Notes: generated by a model from the sequence alone, not told the origin. Shown: positions 9,159-19,392, numbered from the stretch's first letter. The stretch is DNA of 64,000 nucleotides from Paenibacillus terricola (GCF_014779765.1 NZ_JACXZA010000011.1:1-64000), one strand, 5' to 3'. Translations and numbers: made by a program.

Positions 9159-10358
9159 ATGTCGAAACCTAAAGTGTTTGAGAAACCGATCGGGGTCAAA
9201 GATTATTTGCCGCACGCCGTTGCGAAGATGCGCCGGATTGAGCGTCAGACGCTCGAGTGCATGAACCGTTGGGGCTATGAGCAGATCATTACGCCAACGA
9301 TGGAGTTCTACGATACGGTCGGCGTAGCGAGCTCTACATCCGATCAGAAGCTGTTCAAGCTGCTTAACAACCGTGGCACGACACTTGTGCTGCGTTCGGA
9401 TATGACAGCGCCAATCGCGCGTGTGGTATCGTCTTTATTGAAGGAAACGCCATTCCCGCTGCGTCTGTCGTACCATGCGAACGTATTCCGTGCGATTGAG
9501 GAAGAAGCGGGCCGCGATGCGGAATTTTTCCAAACAGGCGTAGAGCTTGTTGGGGATCCATCGGCTGAAGCGGATGCTGAAGTTGTCGCGCTGGCGATTG
9601 CATCGCTAAAGGCTGCTGGCGTGGAACGGTTCAAAATCGCAATCGGTCACGTGGGCTTCTTGAACGGTCTGTTCGAGGAGACGCTGCCAGGACGCCCGGA
9701 GGCGCAGGAAGCATTGAAAGCATGTCTGCTTGGCCGCGACTATGTCGGCTACCGCGAGCTGCTGCGCAGCCTCTCGCTGGCAGAGCCAGTGCTTAAGGAG
9801 CTTGAAGGCATTCTTCGTCTGCGCGGCGGACAAGAAATTTGCGATCAAGCGCTGCAACTGAGCGGTACGGCAACGGCGAAAGCGTCCATTCAGCATTTGT
9901 GCGAAATTTGGGATGTGCTGAAGGCGTATGGCGTATGCGAGAATGTACTGATCGACCTGACGATGATCGGTGATTTCTCTTATTATACGGGCATGACGTT
10001 CGAAGGCTACGCAGCGGATCTTGGATTCCCGGTTGTAAGCGGCGGTCGTTATGACAACCTGCTCACCCAGTTCGGACGTCCGGCACCGGCTACAGGCTTC
10101 GCGATTAAGACGACGCGCGTGCTCGAACTGCTTGATGGCGTAGAAGAAGCGCAGCCAGAGCGTGTGTTGATCAGCTATGATGCTGCGGGCCGCGCGGCGG
10201 CGCTTGAGGAAGCGCAGCGTCTTCGCAGTGAAGGCGTTAGTGTCGTAACGGAGCGGGTAGAAGCAGGGCAGCAAGATACGAATTCTGCTGACAGATACGG
10301 ATATGCTACATTTATCTCATTTGTCGGATCGCAGGGAACGAAGGGAGCGCAATCGTAG
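9159..10358 (+). CDS. hisZ: ATP phosphoribosyltransferase regulatory subunit HisZ
   Basis: HisRS-like subunit needed by short-form HisG for the first step of histidine synthesis. 399 residues, class II synthetase-like fold: motif 2-type segment [25 protein letters not shown], and [16 protein letters not shown]. It lacks the tRNA-binding C-terminal domain of true HisRS. SD AAGAAGGTG. The TAG stop shares its last base with the GTG start of hisG, so the pair is translationally coupled. Confidence 0.94.
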   Translation: MSKPKVFEKPIGVKDYLPHAVAKMRRIERQTLECMNRWGYEQIITPTMEFYDTVGVASSTSDQKLFKLLNNRGTTLVLRSDMTAPIARVVSSLLKETPFPLRLSYHANVFRAIEEEAGRDAEFFQTGVELVGDPSAEADAEVVALAIASLKAAGVERFKIAIGHVGFLNGLFEETLPGRPEAQEALKACLLGRDYVGYRELLRSLSLAEPVLKELEGILRLRGGQEICDQALQLSGTATAKASIQHLCEIWDVLKAYGVCENVLIDLTMIGDFSYYTGMTFEGYAADLGFPVVSGGRYDNLLTQFGRPAPATGFAIKTTRVLELLDGVEEAQPERVLISYDAAGRAAALEEAQRLRSEGVSVVTERVEAGQQDTNSADRYGYATFISFVGSQGTKGAQS

Positions 10359-10999
10359 TGAGCGGACAGCAGGAGATTTTGAAGGTAGCAATGCCGAAAG
10401 GTCGGATCTATAAACAAGCATCGAAGTTGTTCCGCGAAGCGGGACTGCCGATTCCAGTCGATTTTGACGATTCGCGCAAGCTGATTATTGAAGTGCCTGA
10501 CGCAAAGATGGAATTCATCATGGCGAAGCCGGTCGACGTGCCGACTTATGTGGAGTACGGTGTAGCTGATATTGGGATCGTCGGCAAAGACGTGCTGATG
10601 GAAGAAAATAAAGACGTGTATGAGCTGCTGGACCTTGGCATTGCGAAGTGCCGGATGTCCGTAATCGGAATGCCAGACTGGAAGCCGGTTATTAACCCGC
10701 GTGTCGCAACGAAATATCCGAACGTGGCATCGCAATATTTCCGCGAGTTGGGCCAGCAGGTAGAGGTCATTAAGCTGAACGGCTCGATCGAACTAGCGCC
10801 GCTGATTGGTCTGGCGGATCGTATCGTCGATATGGTTGAAACCGGTCAGACGTTGAAGGAGAACGGTCTTGTCGAGATGGAATCGATCTTCGGCATTACG
10901 AGCCGTCTCATCGCGAACCGCGTGAGCTATCGGATGAAGAACGAGCCTATTCAGAAGCTGTGCGATCTGCTGCAGCAGACGTTAGCTGCAAGAGTGTAA
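10358..10999 (+). CDS. hisG: ATP phosphoribosyltransferase catalytic subunit (short form)
   Basis: Condenses ATP and PRPP, the committed step of histidine synthesis. 213 residues, the short form without the C-terminal regulatory domain, consistent with the adjacent hisZ. Family segments [27 protein letters not shown] and the PRPP-binding [18 protein letters not shown] are present. GTG start overlaps hisZ by one base; SD GGGAGCG. Confidence 0.96.
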   Translation: MSGQQEILKVAMPKGRIYKQASKLFREAGLPIPVDFDDSRKLIIEVPDAKMEFIMAKPVDVPTYVEYGVADIGIVGKDVLMEENKDVYELLDLGIAKCRMSVIGMPDWKPVINPRVATKYPNVASQYFRELGQQVEVIKLNGSIELAPLIGLADRIVDMVETGQTLKENGLVEMESIFGITSRLIANRVSYRMKNEPIQKLCDLLQQTLAARV

Positions 11000-11108
11000 T
11001 GGACGGGTACGGGTAGAATGAACGGATAATTAGAAGGCTTATCGAAGGGCGGCTTGATCGGGAATATCAGGTCTGCCCTTGGTGAGCGAGTGAACGGGGG
11101 ATGAAGCT

Positions 11109-12398
11109 ATGCGGATTATGCGTGCAGAGCAGTTCAACATTGACCGGCAGGTCGAATACGGCACTCCGGAGCAGAATGAAGCGGTCAAATCGATCGTTGA
11201 AGCGATTCGTACGGAAGGCGACGCAGCGCTGCTGCGACTGACAGAGCAGTTCGACCGCGTGAAGCTGGATGCGTCCTCGCTTCGCGTAACTGAAGCAGAG
11301 ATTCTAGCAGCGTACGATAAAGTCGACGCTGATTTTCTCGTTGCGATCCGTGAAGCGGCAGTGAACGTACGGACGTTCCATGAGAAGCAAATGCGCAATT
11401 CGTGGATCGATATGCAGCCAGACGGCACGATGCTCGGTCAAGTACTGCGCCCGCTCAAGCGTGTCGGCGTATATGTGCCAGGCGGCAAGGCAGCTTACCC
11501 TTCGTCGGTGCTGATGAATGTTATTCCGGCTCAAGTAGCAGGGGTGCCTGAGATCGTTATGGTAACGCCGCCATCAACAGGCGGTCAAGAAGGCATCAAC
11601 CCATACATTCTAGTCGCGGCAGCAGAAGCTGGCGTGAAGGAAATGTACCGGGTCGGCGGGGCGCAGGCGGTAGCAGCATTGGCCTACGGAACGGACTCGA
11701 TTGCGCCAGTCGACAAAATTACAGGTCCAGGCAACATCTACGTTGCACTCGCGAAGCGTGCCGTGTTCGGTGTCGTCGATATCGACAGCATCGCCGGACC
11801 AAGTGAAATCGCAGTGCTTGCCGACGACTCAGCAGACGCTTCTTACGTAGCGGCTGACCTGCTCTCGCAAGCGGAGCACGATGAGATGGCTTCGGCCGTC
11901 CTCGTTACAGCGTCCGAGACGCTGGCTGAGGCAGTTGCTGCTGAAGTGGAGCGCCAGCTCGCATTGCTGCCGCGCGAAGCGATCGCACGCAGCTCGATCG
12001 ACAACTACGGCGCGGTGCTGCTCGTGGATTCGCTCGACGCAGGCATCGACGTTATCAACCGTATGGCGCCAGAGCACTTGGAGGTACTCACGGCGGACCC
12101 AATGGCGCTGCTTGCACGCATCGAGAACGCAGGAGCGATCTTCCTAGGACCATACAGCTCAGAGCCGGTAGGCGACTACTTCGCAGGCCCGAACCATATC
12201 CTGCCGACGAACGGTACAGCGCGTTTCTCGTCGCCAGTCAACGTAGACGACTTCCTCAAGAAGTCGAGCTTGATCTACTACAGCAAAGAGGCTCTTCTCG
12301 CCAACGGCGACAAAATCATGACGCTCGCCCGCCACGAAGGCCTCGAAGGCCACGCCCGCGCCATCGAAATCCGCCTGGAAAAAGAGGGCGGCAAGTAA
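11109..12398 (+). CDS. hisD: Histidinol dehydrogenase
   Basis: Oxidises L-histidinol to histidine in two NAD-dependent steps; zinc metalloenzyme. 429 residues, normal length. Signature region [35 protein letters not shown], the zinc/active-site segment [16 protein letters not shown] and APEHLEVL are intact. ATG 11109 follows GGGGGATGAAG. Separated from hisG by 109 nt and from hisB by an unusual 421-nt spacer containing a short tandem repeat and a long hairpin. Confidence 0.96.
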   Translation: MRIMRAEQFNIDRQVEYGTPEQNEAVKSIVEAIRTEGDAALLRLTEQFDRVKLDASSLRVTEAEILAAYDKVDADFLVAIREAAVNVRTFHEKQMRNSWIDMQPDGTMLGQVLRPLKRVGVYVPGGKAAYPSSVLMNVIPAQVAGVPEIVMVTPPSTGGQEGINPYILVAAAEAGVKEMYRVGGAQAVAALAYGTDSIAPVDKITGPGNIYVALAKRAVFGVVDIDSIAGPSEIAVLADDSADASYVAADLLSQAEHDEMASAVLVTASETLAEAVAAEVERQLALLPREAIARSSIDNYGAVLLVDSLDAGIDVINRMAPEHLEVLTADPMALLARIENAGAIFLGPYSSEPVGDYFAGPNHILPTNGTARFSSPVNVDDFLKKSSLIYYSKEALLANGDKIMTLARHEGLEGHARAIEIRLEKEGGK

Positions 12399-12412
12399 GA
12401 AGCCATAGGCTT

Positions 12413-12473
12413 CACTTGCACTTGCACTTGCACTTGCACTGGCCTTGCACTTGCACTTGTACTTGCATTGGCA
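12413..12473 (+). repeat. Hexanucleotide tandem repeat (CTTGCA)n after hisD
   Basis: About nine near-perfect copies of CTTGCA, interrupted once by CTGGC, starting 15 nt after the hisD stop. Simple-sequence array in a non-coding spacer; copy number may vary by slippage. Confidence 0.9.
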
Positions 12474-12617
12474 CATAGTAGGCCCAAAAGCTGATTGCTG
12501 ACGGGTACAGCCAGTACCTTCAGGTGTTTCCGCGCAGCGAGCAATGCGAGCCAAGCGGACCCAAGCTATATAAAAAGTGCTGAGCTAGACGTATGCACCA
12601 CCGCGAACAAAAGCGGA

Positions 12618-12740
12618 GAGTGCGGAATCACTCTGGAGAAACGTAGTGGTCGCCTTTGTCACTCGGGTTGTTACCATATCTGAATCTATAAGTTCAGAAC
12701 AATCCGAGGACAACAGCGATCGGAAGAGTGATCCGCGCTC
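12618..12740 (+). other. Long imperfect hairpin element between hisD and hisB
   Basis: Nested complementary blocks fold into one extended stem: 12618-12633 with 12726-12740 (one bulge and one G-U), 12648-12653 with 12716-12721, 12656-12660 with 12709-12713, 12662-12672 with 12698-12708 (11 bp, one G-U), and 12680-12684 with 12693-12697. There is no T tract after it, so it is not a simple terminator. It could be a leader RNA for hisB, a processing site or a palindromic MITE-like element. No function can be assigned. Confidence 0.7.
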
Positions 12741-12819
12741 GGAGCGGGCTAGAACACAAACGTAATGTTTTATCATTAAGCATTTAGTCTTTTATTTCAA
12801 TCAAAGTGAGGTCAAATAA

Positions 12820-13419
12820 ATGTCCGAAATCGTACAACGCGCAGCCGAAGTGGCGCGCAAAACCAACGAAACCGATATCAAACTCGCCTTCGCCGTCGAC
12901 GGCAGCGGGCAAGTAAACCTCGAAACCGACGTGCCTTTCCTCAACCATATGCTCGACCTGTTCGCGAAGCACGGCCAGTTCGATTTGACGGTCGACGCTC
13001 GCGGCGATGTAGAGATCGACGATCACCACACGGTCGAAGACATCGGCATTTGCCTCGGGCAAACGCTGGCAACGGCACTTGGCGACAAGCGCGGCATCAA
13101 ACGTTATGCAAGTGTATTCGTCCCAATGGACGAAGCGCTGGCACAGGTTGTGGTCGACTTGAGCAACCGTCCGCATTTTGAATACCGTGCAGAATATCCG
13201 TCCCAACAAGTTGGCAGCTTCTCTACTGAGCTTGTAGAAGAGTTCCTCTGGAAGTTCGCGCTTGAAGCGCGTATGACGCTGCATGTTATCGTTCATTATG
13301 GCAAGAACACGCACCACATGATCGAGGCTGTCTTCAAGGCGCTTGGACGCGCACTGGACGAAGCAACTAGCATTGATCCACGCGTACAAGGAGTGCCTTC
13401 GACGAAAGGGGTGCTGTAA
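12820..13419 (+). CDS. hisB: Imidazoleglycerol-phosphate dehydratase
   Basis: Sixth-step enzyme of histidine synthesis, Mn-dependent. 199 residues, monofunctional (no phosphatase domain, which is supplied by hisJ downstream). Metal-binding motifs DDHHTVEDIGICLGQ and KNTHHMIEAVFKALGRAL are both present, with FLNHMLDLFAKHGQFDL at the N-terminus. SD GTGAGGT 7 nt before ATG. The hisB stop is 3 nt before the hisH start. Confidence 0.96.
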   Translation: MSEIVQRAAEVARKTNETDIKLAFAVDGSGQVNLETDVPFLNHMLDLFAKHGQFDLTVDARGDVEIDDHHTVEDIGICLGQTLATALGDKRGIKRYASVFVPMDEALAQVVVDLSNRPHFEYRAEYPSQQVGSFSTELVEEFLWKFALEARMTLHVIVHYGKNTHHMIEAVFKALGRALDEATSIDPRVQGVPSTKGVL

Positions 13420-13422
13420 CCG

Positions 13423-14037
13423 ATGATCGCCATTATCGATTATGGCATGGGCAACCTGCATAGCGTCAGCAAAGCGGTCGAACGCCTCGGCTTCGATTTT
13501 GTCATCACGGCTGACCCTGCTCGGATTCTTGCAGCAGACGGGGCTATTCTGCCAGGCGTCGGCGCCTTCGGCGACGCGATGGACAATCTCCGCGAGACGG
13601 GGTTGGACGAAGTAACGAAGAGGTTCGTTGCGACGGGCAAGCCGCTGCTCGGCATCTGCCTCGGCATGCAGCTGCTGTTCAGCGAGAGCGAAGAGTACGG
13701 AAACCACCAAGGTCTTAACCTGCTGCCGGGCCGCGTCGTGCGTTTCCAAGGCGACTACAAGGTTCCGCACATGGGCTGGAACAAGCTGTCGTTCCGTCAA
13801 TCCTCGCCGCTGTTCGAAGGACTTGAAGAAGGGCATGTCTATTTTGTCCACTCGTATCATGTGAAACCAGAGCTGGCGAGCGATCTGCTCGCAACCGTTG
13901 ACTATTATCAGCAAGTAACGGCAATCGTTGGACGCGATAATGTGTACGGCATGCAGTTCCACCCGGAGAAGAGCAGCGATCTCGGCATGCAGCTGCTTGG
14001 CAATTTTCTTAAGCTGGCTGTAAAAGCATCCGTGTAA
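13423..14037 (+). CDS. hisH: Imidazole glycerol phosphate synthase, glutaminase subunit
   Basis: Class I glutamine amidotransferase that supplies ammonia to HisF. 204 residues with the catalytic triad visible: nucleophile Cys in LLGICLGMQLLF, His and Glu in GMQFHPEKSSD. The oxyanion loop LPGVGAFGDAM is normal. Its gene partner hisF follows after 64 nt; the intervening hisA seen in B. subtilis is absent. Confidence 0.96.
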   Translation: MIAIIDYGMGNLHSVSKAVERLGFDFVITADPARILAADGAILPGVGAFGDAMDNLRETGLDEVTKRFVATGKPLLGICLGMQLLFSESEEYGNHQGLNLLPGRVVRFQGDYKVPHMGWNKLSFRQSSPLFEGLEEGHVYFVHSYHVKPELASDLLATVDYYQQVTAIVGRDNVYGMQFHPEKSSDLGMQLLGNFLKLAVKASV

Positions 14038-14101
14038 GCATAAGAACGATTGGCGAATATCGCATTCTATACTATAGATAAACCGGAGAGGAGAGATCGG
14101 C

Positions 14102-14860
14102 ATGTTGGCCAAAAGAATTATTCCGTGTCTCGACGTGAAGGACGGCCGTGTCGTGAAGGGCGTCAACTTCGTCAACCTTCGTGATGCAGGCGACCCAGTT
14201 GAGTTGGCAGCAACGTATGACCGCGAAGGCGCCGACGAGCTCGTATTCCTCGATATCTCGGCTTCCGTCGAAGGACGGGCAACGATGGTTGAGGTCGTCA
14301 AGCGGACGGCTGGCGAAATTACGATTCCTTTCACCGTTGGCGGCGGCATCTCGCACGTTGACGATATGAAGCGACTGCTGCGCGCAGGGGCGGACAAAAT
14401 CGGCATCAATACAGCAGCGATCCGCAATCCGCAGCTTATCGCGGACGGCGCGCGCAAGTTCGGCTCGCAGTGCATCGTCGTTGCAATTGACGCGAAGTTC
14501 AATCCGGAGTGGGGCGAATGGGAAGTGTTCACGCACGGCGGCCGGAACGGCACGAGCATTAAAGCGCTGGAATGGGCACGCGAGGCGGAGCGTCTCGGCG
14601 CTGGCGAGATTCTGCTGACGAGCATGGACGCGGACGGGACGAAGGACGGCTTCGATGTGAAGCTGACTCGCGCGGTATCGGAACTCGTGAGCATTCCAGT
14701 CATTGCATCGGGCGGAGCGGGCCGAGTGGAGCACTTCCACGATGTGTTCGCAGAGGGCAAAGCGGATGCAGGCCTCGCGGCTACGATTTTCCACTATAAA
14801 GAAATGACGATTCAAGAAGTGAAGGACGATTTGCGGCGCAAGGGAGTGGAAGTACGATGA
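14102..14860 (+). CDS. hisF: Imidazole glycerol phosphate synthase, cyclase subunit
   Basis: TIM-barrel subunit that forms IGP and AICAR from PRFAR and ammonia. 252 residues. HisF rather than HisA is shown by the N-terminus [20 protein letters not shown], catalytic Asp11, and [13 protein letters not shown] with the second catalytic Asp. SD GGAGAGGAGAG. The final ATGA overlaps the start of hisI by 4 nt. Confidence 0.96.
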   Translation: MLAKRIIPCLDVKDGRVVKGVNFVNLRDAGDPVELAATYDREGADELVFLDISASVEGRATMVEVVKRTAGEITIPFTVGGGISHVDDMKRLLRAGADKIGINTAAIRNPQLIADGARKFGSQCIVVAIDAKFNPEWGEWEVFTHGGRNGTSIKALEWAREAERLGAGEILLTSMDADGTKDGFDVKLTRAVSELVSIPVIASGGAGRVEHFHDVFAEGKADAGLAATIFHYKEMTIQEVKDDLRRKGVEVR

Positions 14861-15558
14861 GCGACAACACGAATGCGGCAGTGGTGCCTTATGAGGAGCT
14901 GCAGCAGAAGATCAAATGGGATAAGGACGGTCTTGTAGCAGCAATTGTGCAGGACGCCGTCAGCAAAGAGGTTGTCATGCTGGCGTACATGAATGCAGAG
15001 TCGCTTAAGCTGTCGATCGAGAGCGGCGAGACATGGTTCTGGAGCCGTTCGCGCAGCGAGCTGTGGCATAAGGGCGCAACCAGCGGCCATACGCAGCCAA
15101 TCCGTTCGATCCATTATGACTGTGATGCAGATACGCTGCTCGTACGCGTTAATCAGAATGGCGCAGCTTGCCATACGGGCCGATACTCCTGCTTCTTCAA
15201 CCCGATTGTGGAAGAGGCGCCAGCAGTCGAACAAGACGCGCAAGGCGATCGCTTCCGTATGCTCAATGAGCTCGAAGCGATTATCTCGAAGCGTTACGCA
15301 GAGCGGCCGGAAGGCGCGTACACGACGTACCTGTTCGAGAAGGGTCTCGACAAAATATTAAAGAAATTCGGCGAAGAGTCGATCGAAGTCGTCATTGCGG
15401 CAAAAAATGGCGACAACGACGAGCTGCGCAGTGAAACGAGCGATCTGCTGTTCCACTTGATGGTGCTGCTTCGCGAACGGGGCGTTTCGCTCGATGAGGT
15501 TATGGCAGAGCTAGGAAAGCGCCATAATAAACCAACGACGAACAAAATGAATCGTTAA
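14857..15558 (+). CDS. hisI: Bifunctional phosphoribosyl-AMP cyclohydrolase / phosphoribosyl-ATP pyrophosphatase
   Basis: 233 residues catalysing steps 2 and 3 of histidine synthesis. The N-terminal HisI domain (to about 135) has [18 protein letters not shown], the Asp-rich metal site [11 protein letters not shown] and CHTG; the C-terminal HisE domain (about 140-225) has [19 protein letters not shown] then [13 protein letters not shown]. Overlaps hisF by 4 nt, implying coupled translation. Fused HisIE as in B. subtilis. Confidence 0.95.
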   Translation: MSDNTNAAVVPYEELQQKIKWDKDGLVAAIVQDAVSKEVVMLAYMNAESLKLSIESGETWFWSRSRSELWHKGATSGHTQPIRSIHYDCDADTLLVRVNQNGAACHTGRYSCFFNPIVEEAPAVEQDAQGDRFRMLNELEAIISKRYAERPEGAYTTYLFEKGLDKILKKFGEESIEVVIAAKNGDNDELRSETSDLLFHLMVLLRERGVSLDEVMAELGKRHNKPTTNKMNR

Positions 15559-15602
15559 TAAAAACAAAACTTTTTGAATCGTTAGTCAAGCTCGAACGTA
15601 TG

Positions 15603-15626
15603 AAAGCACGAAAGCACGAAAGCACG
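15603..15626 (+). repeat. Three tandem copies of AAAGCACG before hisJ
   Basis: Perfect 8-bp unit repeated three times in the hisI-hisJ spacer, immediately before the SD of hisJ. Confidence 0.9.
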
Positions 15627-15644
15627 GAAGGGGAAACCGAGCAC

Positions 15645-16451
15645 ATGCTAATCGATTACCATACGCACCATGAACGGTGCGGACATGCGGTCGGCAAGCT
15701 GGAGGAGTACATCCAGCAGGGCATTGCGATCGGCCTGCAGCAAATCGGCGTGTCGGATCATATGCCGCTGCTGCACGTCAATCCGGATGAGTACTATCCG
15801 GAGATGGCGATGCCGATGGAGGAACTGCCCCGCTATGTCGAAGAAGCGTTCGCGCTGAAGGACAAGTATAAGGGACAGATCGATGTTCGCGTCGGTCTGG
15901 AAGGCGACTATATCGAAGGCTCCGAGGAGCAGATCGAGACGATCGTGAACGCGTATCCGTGGGACTATGTAATCGGATCGGTTCATTTTCTCGGGACATG
16001 GGATATTACCGACTTCCGTCAAACGCATGGGTGGGAAGGCCGCGACCCGATGCAAGTGTATGAGCAGTATTATGACGCAGTGATTAAGGCGGCAAATACG
16101 GGCTTCTACGACTACATGGGCCACATTGATGTTATCAAGCGGTTCGGCTTCAAACCGGCTGGAGATGTCACTCATCTGGAGAACGCTGCGCTGGAGGCTG
16201 TACGTCGCAACGATCTGGCGATCGAGTTGAACGCATCGGGACTTCGGCATGCATGCGCAGAGATGTTCCCTGGCAAACGGATGCTTGATTATGCAAGAAA
16301 GCTGGACATTCCGATTACGATTGGTTCGGATGCTCATCAGCCCGCTAGATTGGCCGAATACTTGGATCAGGCGCGATCGCGTTTGAAAGAAGCCGGTTTT
16401 ACACAGCTAGCGACGTTTGAGCGCCGAATTAGAACAATGGTCGATTTTTGA
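15645..16451 (+). CDS. hisJ: Histidinol-phosphatase, PHP family
   Basis: Dephosphorylates L-histidinol phosphate. 268 residues from ATG 15645, the usual length for Bacillus HisJ/HisK; the frame is open upstream to 15600 but that part only translates the AAAGCACG repeats. The SD AAGGGG sits 11 nt before 15645, and the PHP motif DYHTHHERCGH starts at residue 4 as expected. Other metal ligands lie in GSVHFLG and GSDAHQP. Placed at the end of the his operon, completing the phosphatase activity missing from HisB. Confidence 0.92.
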   Translation: MLIDYHTHHERCGHAVGKLEEYIQQGIAIGLQQIGVSDHMPLLHVNPDEYYPEMAMPMEELPRYVEEAFALKDKYKGQIDVRVGLEGDYIEGSEEQIETIVNAYPWDYVIGSVHFLGTWDITDFRQTHGWEGRDPMQVYEQYYDAVIKAANTGFYDYMGHIDVIKRFGFKPAGDVTHLENAALEAVRRNDLAIELNASGLRHACAEMFPGKRMLDYARKLDIPITIGSDAHQPARLAEYLDQARSRLKEAGFTQLATFERRIRTMVDF

Positions 16452-16537
16452 ATTCTGCTGTAATCAATGTATAATGAATATTGTCGAACAAGCAGTGTAC
16501 GTAAAATTATAGTGGTTCAAACGCTCAGGAGGGTATC

Positions 16538-17488
16538 ATGTTAAGCGACAAGTTGCGTATTTTTTCGGGTTCCTCGAACCCGAAATTGGCCGAGATGATT
16601 GCGGAGGAGCTAGGGCTCAAGCTCGGCGCCATCAAGCTGTCCCGGTTCAAAGGCGGCGAGATCTATGTCAACTATGAAGAAGGGATTCGGAACTGCGACG
16701 TATTTCTAGTACAGTCTCTGTCGCATCCGATCAACGATCATTTCGTCGAATTGCTCATTATGATTGATGCAGCGAAGCGGGCTTCCGCACGGACGATCAA
16801 TATCATCATGCCGCATTACGGCTATGCGCGCCAAGAGCGTAAGGCTGCACCACGTGAGCCAATCTCGGCGAAGATGGTGGCGGACGTTCTGACGACCGTC
16901 GGCGCCCATCGCGTTGTGACGATCGATCTGCATGCACCGGCGATTCAAGGCTTCTTCAACATCCCGGTTGACCATCTGACGGCGCTCGACATAATCAGCA
17001 ACTACCTGAAAAATAAAGACATCAAGAACCCAATCGTTGTTTCGCCGGATGCAGGCCGGGCATCGACTGCGGAAATGCTGGCGAACTACCTGGACTGCCC
17101 ATTCGCGATGATGATCAAGAAGCGTCCAGCGCACAACGAGTCAGTCATTACGCACGTCATTGGGGATGTAGAAGGCAAAACGCCGATCATCATCGAAGAC
17201 CTGATTGATACCGGAAGCACGATTATTAACGTCGTAGAGGGACTGAAGGAACGTGGAGCTGAAGACGTCTACGTATGCGCAACGCATCCGCTGTTCTCTG
17301 GCAACGCCCTGCAGCGTTTGGATCACCCGAATATTAAAGAAGTCGTTGTAACGGACTCGATCGCCCTTCCGGCGCATCGTCCAGAGCGTTACCGCGTACT
17401 GTCCGTCGCACCTATGCTGGCGGAAGCAACCCGCATCATTATTGAGGGTGGATCGATTAGCACCCTGTTCAAAAACGCTGGCGTATAA
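16538..17488 (+). CDS. prs: Ribose-phosphate pyrophosphokinase (PRPP synthetase)
   Basis: Makes PRPP from ribose-5-phosphate and ATP for histidine, nucleotide and NAD synthesis. 316 residues, normal class I length. ATP loop YGYARQERKA, VTIDLHA metal site, and the PRPP-binding loop IIEDLIDTGSTI are present. SD CAGGAGGG. Located behind the his genes rather than next to glmU/gcaD as in B. subtilis; it may be an additional paralogue or the only copy, which the window cannot show. Confidence 0.94.
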   Translation: MLSDKLRIFSGSSNPKLAEMIAEELGLKLGAIKLSRFKGGEIYVNYEEGIRNCDVFLVQSLSHPINDHFVELLIMIDAAKRASARTINIIMPHYGYARQERKAAPREPISAKMVADVLTTVGAHRVVTIDLHAPAIQGFFNIPVDHLTALDIISNYLKNKDIKNPIVVSPDAGRASTAEMLANYLDCPFAMMIKKRPAHNESVITHVIGDVEGKTPIIIEDLIDTGSTIINVVEGLKERGAEDVYVCATHPLFSGNALQRLDHPNIKEVVVTDSIALPAHRPERYRVLSVAPMLAEATRIIIEGGSISTLFKNAGV

Positions 17489-17503
17489 GCCAGCAACCAG
17501 CCG

Positions 17504-17540
17504 AAAAATCGTGGGTCGCTTCATGCGCTCGCGATTTTTC
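17504..17540 (+). terminator. Terminator after prs
   Basis: Inverted repeat AAAAATCG/CGATTTTT around a GC-rich loop followed by a T-rich run; the A-rich left arm would also allow termination of antisense transcription. Confidence 0.78.
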
Positions 17541-17577
17541 CGCTTTTTCCAGCCTGTAAGGATAGGCGGGGCTATGA

Positions 17578-17583
17578 TATAAT
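17578..17583 (+). promoter_or_regulatory. -10 box of the TPR-trxB transcript
   Basis: Perfect TATAAT 40 nt before the TPR gene, directly after the prs terminator. The -35 (TGTAAG at 17555) is poor. Confidence 0.5.
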
Positions 17584-17622
17584 CGTACCAACATTAGACG
17601 ACTACGGGAGGTGCCTTGCATT

Positions 17623-19392
17623 ATGACTAAGAAGCAGCGTGCGGCGGTTTCAGGCAGGCTAGCAAAAATTATACCCATCCAATGGGACGCGACGTACTTC
17701 TTCGAGCGGGCTGTTCGTTCGCTGGATCGTTATCATTATGACAAGGCACTGAAAAACTTTCGCCGCGCCGCGCAGTTTGAGCCTGATAATCCAGTGAATC
17801 ATTGCAATATGGCCGGCATTCTATCCGAGCTTGGCAATTATGAGGAATCGAATCGGATTCTCAAATGGATCATTGACGAGCTTGACCCTACAATGACGGA
17901 ATGCCACTTCTATATGGCGAACAACTATGCCAACATGGAGATGTATGAGGCTGCAGAGGATTCTCTTGTCCAGTACTTGGAGGAAGATGACGAGGGGCAT
18001 TTCATCGATGAAGCGGATGAAATGATGGAATTGCTGACGTTCGAGCTTGCTCGTCCAACGAAGCAAGCGAATGTCAAATCGCTTGGCGGGATGCGGGAGC
18101 ATGATCGTGCGCGGATGCTGCTGGAGGAAGGTAAATTCGCACAGGCGGTCAAAGTGCTGGAAGATATCGTAGAGCGGTACGAGGACTTCTCGTCTGCACG
18201 TAATAATTTGGCGTTAGCCTATTATTATATGGGGCAATTCGACAAGGCGATGGCGACGATTCTCAAGGTGATCGAGCTGGATGAAGGCAACCTGCATGCA
18301 TTGTGCAATCTGGCAATCTTCTATCAGCATCTGGGAGACCGTGAGAAGCTGTCGGAGCTGCTTGCTCTGCTTCGTAAAACGTTTCCGTTCCATCAGGAGC
18401 ATGCGTTTAAGCTGGCAACGACGCTTGGTATTCTAGGTGAACATGAAGGAGCTTACCGGCAATTTATCCGTCTGATTCGTACGGGTAGTTCCGGAGATGC
18501 CAGCGTATATCACTATGCCGCAGTCGCCGCTTGCCAGACGGGCCGACTCGCTGAAGCAGAGCGATTGTGGCAGCAGTGCCGCAGTCATGATCCGCAGTCG
18601 GAGGTCGCGTCATATTATTTGGACTATCTGGCCGGTATCCGCGCAAGCGGCAGTCAGCCGGCGCCGATCAGCTATCATTATCATCTGCCGTTCGAAGAGC
18701 AGATGAAGCTGTGGGAACGACTCCCTGGTGAAATTGTGCCCGAACGATTCAAGAAAGATCCGCTTGTGCGCTCTTCCTTCTTCTGGGCGCTGCGTCACGG
18801 CGACCGCCAGACGAAGCTGCAAGTTATTCAAGCGCTTGGCATTATTGGTGATGAAGAAGTGAAGGAAGCGCTGCGGGCGTTCATGAAGGAAACAAGCGAG
18901 GATGACGATCTGAAGCGGATCGCGCTGCTCGTGCTCCGCTCGCTTGGGGAGACGGCGCCAATCGAGGCTGTGTTCGGCAACGAAGAGACCATTATTGAAC
19001 CGCAGCAGATGCCAACGCGTCTGCCTGTATGGGAAGCAAGCTGGCAGGCTATATTGGACGACGCGCTTAGCCGCATGCGGGCAACGGGTTATGATCTTGT
19101 GCAGCAGCATGACCTGCTGACGTTGTGGATTGATTTCTTGTCGCGGTTGTATCCGGATGTGCCGAAGTTCGGCAAGATACAGGGCTGGGCTGCCGCGCTG
19201 GAATATTGGACGGCAAAGATGCACAGCCGTACGATTTCGTTCGAGGAAGTGGCGCGCAAGTACGAAACAACGGCAGCGACGGTCAGCCGACATGCGAAAC
19301 GAATTGATGATGTGTGCGGCATCCGTGACAAAATGCGCTCGACGAACGCGCTGCTGCAAACGCATCGTATAGACAGGAATGAACATGATTGA
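17623..19392 (+). CDS. Tetratricopeptide-repeat protein (YvcD-like position)
   Basis: 589 residues. Several TPR units occur between about residues 40 and 290 (for example ALKNFRRAAQFEPDNPVNH and ARNNLALAYYYMGQFDKAM). A HEAT-like segment around 380-440 follows, then a C-terminal helix-turn-helix-like stretch EEVARKYETTAATVSRHAKRI. The frame is open from GTG 17611, but that codon is part of the SD GGGAGGTG; ATG 17623 is the better start. B. subtilis has a TPR protein, yvcD, at the same place before trxB. Role unknown; the HTH suggests possible nucleic-acid binding, which is inference only. Confidence 0.82.
   Translation: MTKKQRAAVSGRLAKIIPIQWDATYFFERAVRSLDRYHYDKALKNFRRAAQFEPDNPVNHCNMAGILSELGNYEESNRILKWIIDELDPTMTECHFYMANNYANMEMYEAAEDSLVQYLEEDDEGHFIDEADEMMELLTFELARPTKQANVKSLGGMREHDRARMLLEEGKFAQAVKVLEDIVERYEDFSSARNNLALAYYYMGQFDKAMATILKVIELDEGNLHALCNLAIFYQHLGDREKLSELLALLRKTFPFHQEHAFKLATTLGILGEHEGAYRQFIRLIRTGSSGDASVYHYAAVAACQTGRLAEAERLWQQCRSHDPQSEVASYYLDYLAGIRASGSQPAPISYHYHLPFEEQMKLWERLPGEIVPERFKKDPLVRSSFFWALRHGDRQTKLQVIQALGIIGDEEVKEALRAFMKETSEDDDLKRIALLVLRSLGETAPIEAVFGNEETIIEPQQMPTRLPVWEASWQAILDDALSRMRATGYDLVQQHDLLTLWIDFLSRLYPDVPKFGKIQGWAAALEYWTAKMHSRTISFEEVARKYETTAATVSRHAKRIDDVCGIRDKMRSTNALLQTHRIDRNEHD

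Noticed and set aside
12784-14760. A 658-codon minus-strand frame opposite hisB-hisH-hisF
   Set aside because: Shadow of well-supported his genes; no SD and no recognisable motif.
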